From Actinomycetota bacterium (GTDB lineage Bacteria; Actinomycetota; Actinomycetes; Mycobacteriales; Mycobacteriaceae), in contig SYAB01000251.1 of NCBI GenBank assembly GCA_005787665.1, positions 1 to 10,472 on the forward strand: a DNA stretch of 10,472 bases, written 5' to 3'. Positions 7,628 to 10,472 of the stretch are shown here, in pieces. The notes beneath the pieces are model-generated. The model had not been told where the DNA came from, did no database searches, and was given only the letters and a program-made list of their open reading frames with translations. A program made the translations under genes and the position numbers. Every line of letters starts with the position of its first letter. Position 1 is the first letter of the stretch.

Positions 7628-8386
7628 GTGAACATCAGCAGACTCTTCGTCGACGCGGCGATGGCCCCCGTCCGGGCGGGCATCGTGGCGGCCGACCTCG
7701 GACTCGCCGCGGGGGCCCTCGCGCTCGGGGTCGTCAAGCAATCCATGGGCGAGGACGGTCCGCGGACGGTCGAGGGGCAGGAGGTCGACCCGCTCACCGA
7801 GATCCTTCCCTTGCGCGGGGCGATCATCGGCGCCAACCGGGTCGCCGAGTTGACCGAACCCGACAGGGCTTTGGGCCGAGTTCTCGCCCGCGGCGGACCG
7901 GCGGACAAGTTGACCCGCCCGGGCGGCGTCATGGACATGTTGACCGCACCCGGCGGACTGCTCGATCGGGTCGATGTCGAAGGCAGTTCGCTGGAGCGCA
8001 TGCTGGCCCCCGGGGGGCTGGTGGATCGGCTGCTCGACGAGGACGGTCCGATCGAGCGGATGTTCGCCGAGGACGGTCCGATCGAGCGGATGTTCGCCGA
8101 CGACGGCGTCATCGAGCGGATGTTCGCCGAGGACGGCGTCATCGACAAGCTGACCGCGAAGAACGGGCCGCTGGAACAACTCACCCAGACCGCTGAGATC
8201 CTCAGTCGCCTTCAGCCCGCCGTGGAGACCTTGACGCCCGCCGCCGACACCCTCGAGTCCGCCGTCGACACGCTCAACAGGATGGTTACCACGCTCAGCG
8301 GTATCACCGATCGCATCCCGCGGCGCCGGGCGGCGCGGAACGCTCTGCCTCAGCAGCCCGCAGGGCGTGATGCCGTCGCCGAGTGA
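7628..8386 (+). CDS. decapeptide-repeat protein of unknown function (252 aa)
   Basis: I do not know a characterised homologue. Three zones can be seen. Residues 1-40 form a hydrophobic or amphipathic stretch, LFVDAAMAPVRAGIV then a run rich in Ala, Gly and Leu, that could lie on or enter a membrane. Residues 85-194 are about eleven tandem ten-residue units of the form hydrophobic-hydrophobic-x-x-(D/G)-G-(V/P/L)-(I/L)-(E/D)-(R/K), clearest in units such as MFAEDGPIER. Residues 195-230 look helical with regularly spaced Leu and Val (VETL, ADTL, VDTL, VTTL), possibly a coiled coil, followed by a basic tail (PRRRAAR, 231-237). The whole protein is acidic in its repeats. GTG 7628 is chosen because it is placed for leaderless translation. 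The next gene overlaps its end by 20 bases, so the two are probably translated together. A scaffold or membrane-surface structural role is a guess. Confidence 0.85.
   Translation: MNISRLFVDAAMAPVRAGIVAADLGLAAGALALGVVKQSMGEDGPRTVEGQEVDPLTEILPLRGAIIGANRVAELTEPDRALGRVLARGGPADKLTRPGGVMDMLTAPGGLLDRVDVEGSSLERMLAPGGLVDRLLDEDGPIERMFAEDGPIERMFADDGVIERMFAEDGVIDKLTAKNGPLEQLTQTAEILSRLQPAVETLTPAADTLESAVDTLNRMVTTLSGITDRIPRRRAARNALPQQPAGRDAVAE
7880..8209 (+). repeat. in-frame tandem repeat, 30-base unit, about eleven copies
   Basis: The ten-residue repeats are encoded by head-to-tail 30-base units without spacers. Bases 8041-8070 and 8071-8100 are identical; 8101-8130 differs only at five of its first ten bases; units toward both ends are more diverged. 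The identical central pair points to recent duplication or homogenisation inside an older array, and the copy number may vary between strains. Confidence 0.85.
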
Positions 8387-8921
8387 GCGAATCCTGCGTG
8401 AGGTTGGTGGCCTGGTGATCGCCGAGGACGGGCCTCGGGTGCTGATCGTCGACCGGGGTAACGGTCCGGCCGCCACCGCGGCGTTCGTGACGGGAGTCCT
8501 CGCTCTGGTGTTCGCGGGATTTGGCGCCACGAGTCTGACGGCGATCTCCGTCGGTCACGGTGGGGACTTACGCGCCGGGCTCTGCGTCGTTCTGCTGGCG
8601 ATCGGAGTGGCCGCCGCCGCCCTCACCGGCGCGGCCCTCCGGAGGATCACGCGAAGTCGTTCGCTTCCCGTCAGCGAGTATCAGCCGGTTGCCGTATTCG
8701 ACCGGGCGGCCCGGACATACTGCGACGGCGACGGACGCGTGGTGGCACCACTGGATTCGGTCACGTTCCAGCGACGGATGCAGATCGGATCGAGTTCACC
8801 GAAACTGGTCGCCCAGACCCCGGCCGGGACGCATGTGTTGTTGCGCGGCAACCCGTTCACCGGCGGGTTGGGCGACCTCGATGCCGTGCTGAGGAGCGCG
8901 GTCCACGGCACCCCGCGCTGA
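8367..8921 (+). CDS. small membrane protein of unknown function with two predicted helices (184 aa)
   Basis: No family is recognised. The N-terminal 33 residues are soluble in appearance (LVIAEDGPRVLIVDRG at 16-31). They are followed by two hydrophobic segments, about 36-60 and 67-91, separated by a short Gly/His/Asp turn and followed by a basic stretch RRITRSRS (92-99) that would favour a cytoplasmic C-terminal domain. That domain (about 100-184) is polar and probably beta-rich. The layout recalls small actinobacterial proteins with a two-helix membrane hairpin between soluble segments. The start may be GTG 8367 or ATG 8370; a weak AGGG lies at 8362-8365. Both lie within the last codons of the repeat-protein gene, so translational coupling is likely and suggests a related role. 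Confidence 0.78.
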   Translation: MMPSPSERILREVGGLVIAEDGPRVLIVDRGNGPAATAAFVTGVLALVFAGFGATSLTAISVGHGGDLRAGLCVVLLAIGVAAAALTGAALRRITRSRSLPVSEYQPVAVFDRAARTYCDGDGRVVAPLDSVTFQRRMQIGSSSPKLVAQTPAGTHVLLRGNPFTGGLGDLDAVLRSAVHGTPR

Positions 8922-8951
8922 GGGCGTCGCCGCGTCAACGGTTCCTGGTCC

Positions 8952-8970
8952 GGGCTGCGATGAGCGGCCC
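8952..8970 (+). terminator. short stem-loop between the membrane-protein gene and the cyclase promoter
   Basis: GGGCTGC (8952-8958) pairs with GCGGCCC (8964-8970) over seven positions including one G-U, with a five-base loop. It starts 30 bases after the stop of the upstream gene and ends just before the -10-like element at 8976. No T-tract follows. It could end the upstream transcript or act as a regulatory site for the cyclase; either role is tentative. Confidence 0.3.
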
Positions 8971-8975
8971 AGCGA

Positions 8976-8981
8976 TACATT
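8976..8981 (+). promoter_or_regulatory. -10 element for a leaderless lycopene cyclase transcript
   Basis: TACATT matches TAnnnT, and its end is eight bases before the GTG at 8990. A transcript starting at the usual distance would begin at about 8988-8990, making this GTG a leaderless start. No Shine-Dalgarno sequence precedes 8990. The arrangement closely copies the one at 7616-7630. Confidence 0.45.
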
Positions 8982-8989
8982 GAACACAG

Positions 8990-10243
8990 GTGGCCATCAG
9001 GTTGCCGCCCACGAGCGACGGGATTCGTGTGACCGAACCGCACCTGACACCGGCGTTGGACGCCGAGGTGATCATCGCGGGCGCCGGGCTGTCCGGGCTC
9101 TCGCTGGCGGTGGCCCTACTCGACGCCGGGCTCCCCGGCGATGCGCGCATCGTGCTCGTCGATCCCCGCGAAACCCTCAGTGGGGCGGACCGGACGTGGT
9201 CGTTCTTCGATCTCGTACCGCACGCGTTCGAGTCCGCGGTCGCCCACCGCTGGAGCCGATGGCGCGTGCGCCACGATGGCGAGGAGGTGGTGCGCTCCGC
9301 GCCCGGGATCAGCTATTGCAGTATTCCCGGCGAGCGCTTCTACGAGGTGGCCCTCGAGCGCCTCGCGGCCGCGGGCGACCGCGTGCAGTTCGTGCTCGGC
9401 GACACTGTCGAGCACCTGCAGGATCGGGGGGACCACATCGAGGTCCACACCCGCACCGGAGTTTTACGCGCGCGCCTGGCGATGGACTCCCGTCCGCCCT
9501 CGCTGAAGCCCGGACCCGACGACAGCGACAACGTCTATCTCTGGCAGCACTTCCGGGGCCGCGTCGTGCGCAGCGAGGAGCCGGCCTTCGAGCCAGACGT
9601 CGCGACCCTCATGGATTTCGATGTCACCCAGGCCCACGGGGTGCACTTCGTCTACGTGTTGCCCTTCGACGCGCACACCGCGCTGGTGGAGAGCACGTTC
9701 TTCACCGAGGAACTGCTGGCCGACGCCGTGTACGAGGAGGCAATCGACACCTGGCTCGCGCGACGCCGGCCTGGTGTGGCGTTCGAGACCGTCTCCCACG
9801 AGAGCGGGGTCATCCCGATGACCACGGCAACCTTCGACCCGTGGCCGAGCCCGCGCATCGTGCGCATCGGCACCGCGGGCGGACAGGTGAAACCGTCGAC
9901 CGGGTACGCCTTCCTGGCCGTGCAACGCTTCGTCAGCGAGTTCGCCCCGAAAGTGGTTGCGGCGCTGCGGGACGGCGGGGTCGTCGAACCGCCCGCCGCA
10001 CGCGGTGCACGGACCACCGCCCTGGACACCATCTTCCTGTCCTATCTGCGCAGCCGCCCCGAGCGCGGTCCGGGTACCTTTTTCCGGCTGTTCGAGCGGG
10101 TCCCCGCCGCGGTGTTGGCGCGGTTCCTCTCCGACACCGGCACGCTCGCCGACGACCTGACGGTGATGCGCAAGAGTGACTCCCCCCGCCTGGCCTTCGA
10201 AACCTTTCGCGCGGCTCCCTTGCTGCGCCGCAAGACTCCGTAA
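8990..10243 (+). CDS. crtL: lycopene cyclase, CrtY/CrtL flavoprotein type (417 aa)
   Basis: Enzymes of this family close the linear ends of lycopene into ionone rings, using reduced FAD without net redox change, at the membrane. The sequence shows an N-terminal dinucleotide-binding motif GAGLSG (31-36) with Asp58 at the end of the second strand; DRTWSFF (67-73), typical of the family; MDFDV (208-212); ALVESTFF (231-238), where Glu234 fits the essential glutamate of the FLEET region; and GTAGGQVKPSTGYAF (294-308), the strongest signature. The length is close to the 380-420 residues usual for bacterial members. Whether it forms one or two rings, or beta or epsilon rings, cannot be told. GTG 8990 is preferred because of the leaderless -10 at 8976; GTG 9029, with a purine-rich GACGGGA before it, would remove 13 residues and is a real alternative. 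No crtE, crtB or crtI is in the window. The symbol crtY is equally usable. Confidence 0.92.
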   Translation: MAIRLPPTSDGIRVTEPHLTPALDAEVIIAGAGLSGLSLAVALLDAGLPGDARIVLVDPRETLSGADRTWSFFDLVPHAFESAVAHRWSRWRVRHDGEEVVRSAPGISYCSIPGERFYEVALERLAAAGDRVQFVLGDTVEHLQDRGDHIEVHTRTGVLRARLAMDSRPPSLKPGPDDSDNVYLWQHFRGRVVRSEEPAFEPDVATLMDFDVTQAHGVHFVYVLPFDAHTALVESTFFTEELLADAVYEEAIDTWLARRRPGVAFETVSHESGVIPMTTATFDPWPSPRIVRIGTAGGQVKPSTGYAFLAVQRFVSEFAPKVVAALRDGGVVEPPAARGARTTALDTIFLSYLRSRPERGPGTFFRLFERVPAAVLARFLSDTGTLADDLTVMRKSDSPRLAFETFRAAPLLRRKTP

Positions 10244-10267
10244 AACCCCAGCGCGTGGTCCGCTATC

Positions 10268-10471
10268 TCAGGGATGCAGGTTCCATTGTCCGCAGTCCTG
10301 GGCCAGAACGTCGTTGACGTCGACCTCGGTGCCCCCGACGATCGGGCCGGGATTCGCGGCGGTGGCCACCACCCGCTGATAGAGGACCGCGGCGGGGTCG
10401 ATCTTGTTGCCCGACCAGGCCCGGGTCTGCCAGGACCACCGGCGGCCGGGCGTGCGCGAACTGCCGATGAC
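10268..10471 (-). CDS. C-terminal 67 residues of an unrecognised protein (gene runs off the right edge)
   Basis: On the minus strand a frame stays open from the right edge to a TGA read from 10270 down to 10268. The visible end is rich in Trp, Gly and Asn: RRWSWQTRAWSGNKIDP near its start, a central VVATAANPGPIVGGTEVD, and a final LAQDCGQWNLHP with a single Cys. The composition and the C-terminal Cys and Trp would suit an exported or envelope protein, but the N-terminus that would show a signal peptide is outside the window. I recognise no family. It is convergent with the lycopene cyclase, with only 24 bases between the two stop codons, so the two transcripts probably overlap. Confidence 0.7.
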   Translation of the reverse strand, partial: VIGSSRTPGRRWSWQTRAWSGNKIDPAAVLYQRVVATAANPGPIVGGTEVDVNDVLAQDCGQWNLHP

Positions 10472-10472
10472 G

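Noticed and set aside
8041..8160. Direct 30-base repeats considered as a CRISPR array
   Set aside because: The units are contiguous with no spacers and stay in frame inside a coding region; no cas genes are near.
7535..8530. A 331-codon minus-strand frame opposite the repeat protein, itself showing repeats such as LGEHPLD
   Set aside because: Its repeats are the unavoidable mirror of the 30-base DNA repeat; the plus strand has the promoter-like element, the start and a coherent neighbour.
8980..10179. A 399-codon plus-strand frame overlapping the lycopene cyclase
   Set aside because: The translation is extremely Arg-rich and low in hydrophobic order, while the other frame carries all the lycopene cyclase motifs.

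Overview
The window looks like a chromosomal segment from a high-GC actinobacterium of the Mycobacteriales, most like an environmental or rapidly growing Mycobacterium/Mycolicibacterium or a close relative such as Rhodococcus. This rests on strong G/C bias at third codon positions, frequent GTG starts, TAnnnT -10 hexamers placed directly in front of GTG codons (the leaderless pattern common in mycobacteria), and the protein families present. No rRNA, tRNA, CRISPR array, transposase, integrase or other sign of a mobile element is visible. Nearly all genes point right; only a partial gene at the right edge points left.

Left part (1-1191): the C-terminal 100 residues of an alpha/beta hydrolase, cut by the window edge, then a conserved-type hypothetical protein with a CxCC cysteine cluster.

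Centre (about 1250-7587): four co-directional metabolic or envelope genes. They are a class III PLP aminotransferase of the glutamate-1-semialdehyde-aminomutase-like subgroup, a GMC-type FAD oxidoreductase resembling pyranose-oxidase-like sugar oxidases, a DHA2-type MFS exporter, and a polytopic family 2 glycosyltransferase. Gaps of 75-97 bases make one functional neighbourhood plausible: an oxidase makes a carbonyl, a transaminase converts a carbonyl to an amine, a transporter exports, and a membrane glycosyltransferase builds or decorates a glycan. The shared pathway is inference only. A stem-loop and a possible leaderless start before the exporter suggest it may instead be transcribed separately.

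Right part (7616-10243): a protein with about eleven tandem ten-residue repeats, probably leaderless, overlaps by 20 bases a small two-helix membrane protein of unknown function. Then comes a lycopene cyclase of the CrtY/CrtL flavoprotein type, also with a probable leaderless GTG start. No other carotenoid gene (crtE, crtB, crtI) lies in the window. Convergent to the cyclase, the last 67 residues of an unrecognised protein run in from the right edge on the minus strand.

The most unusual items are the decapeptide-repeat protein, the oxidase/transaminase/exporter/glycosyltransferase neighbourhood, and the repeated leaderless promoter/start arrangement.
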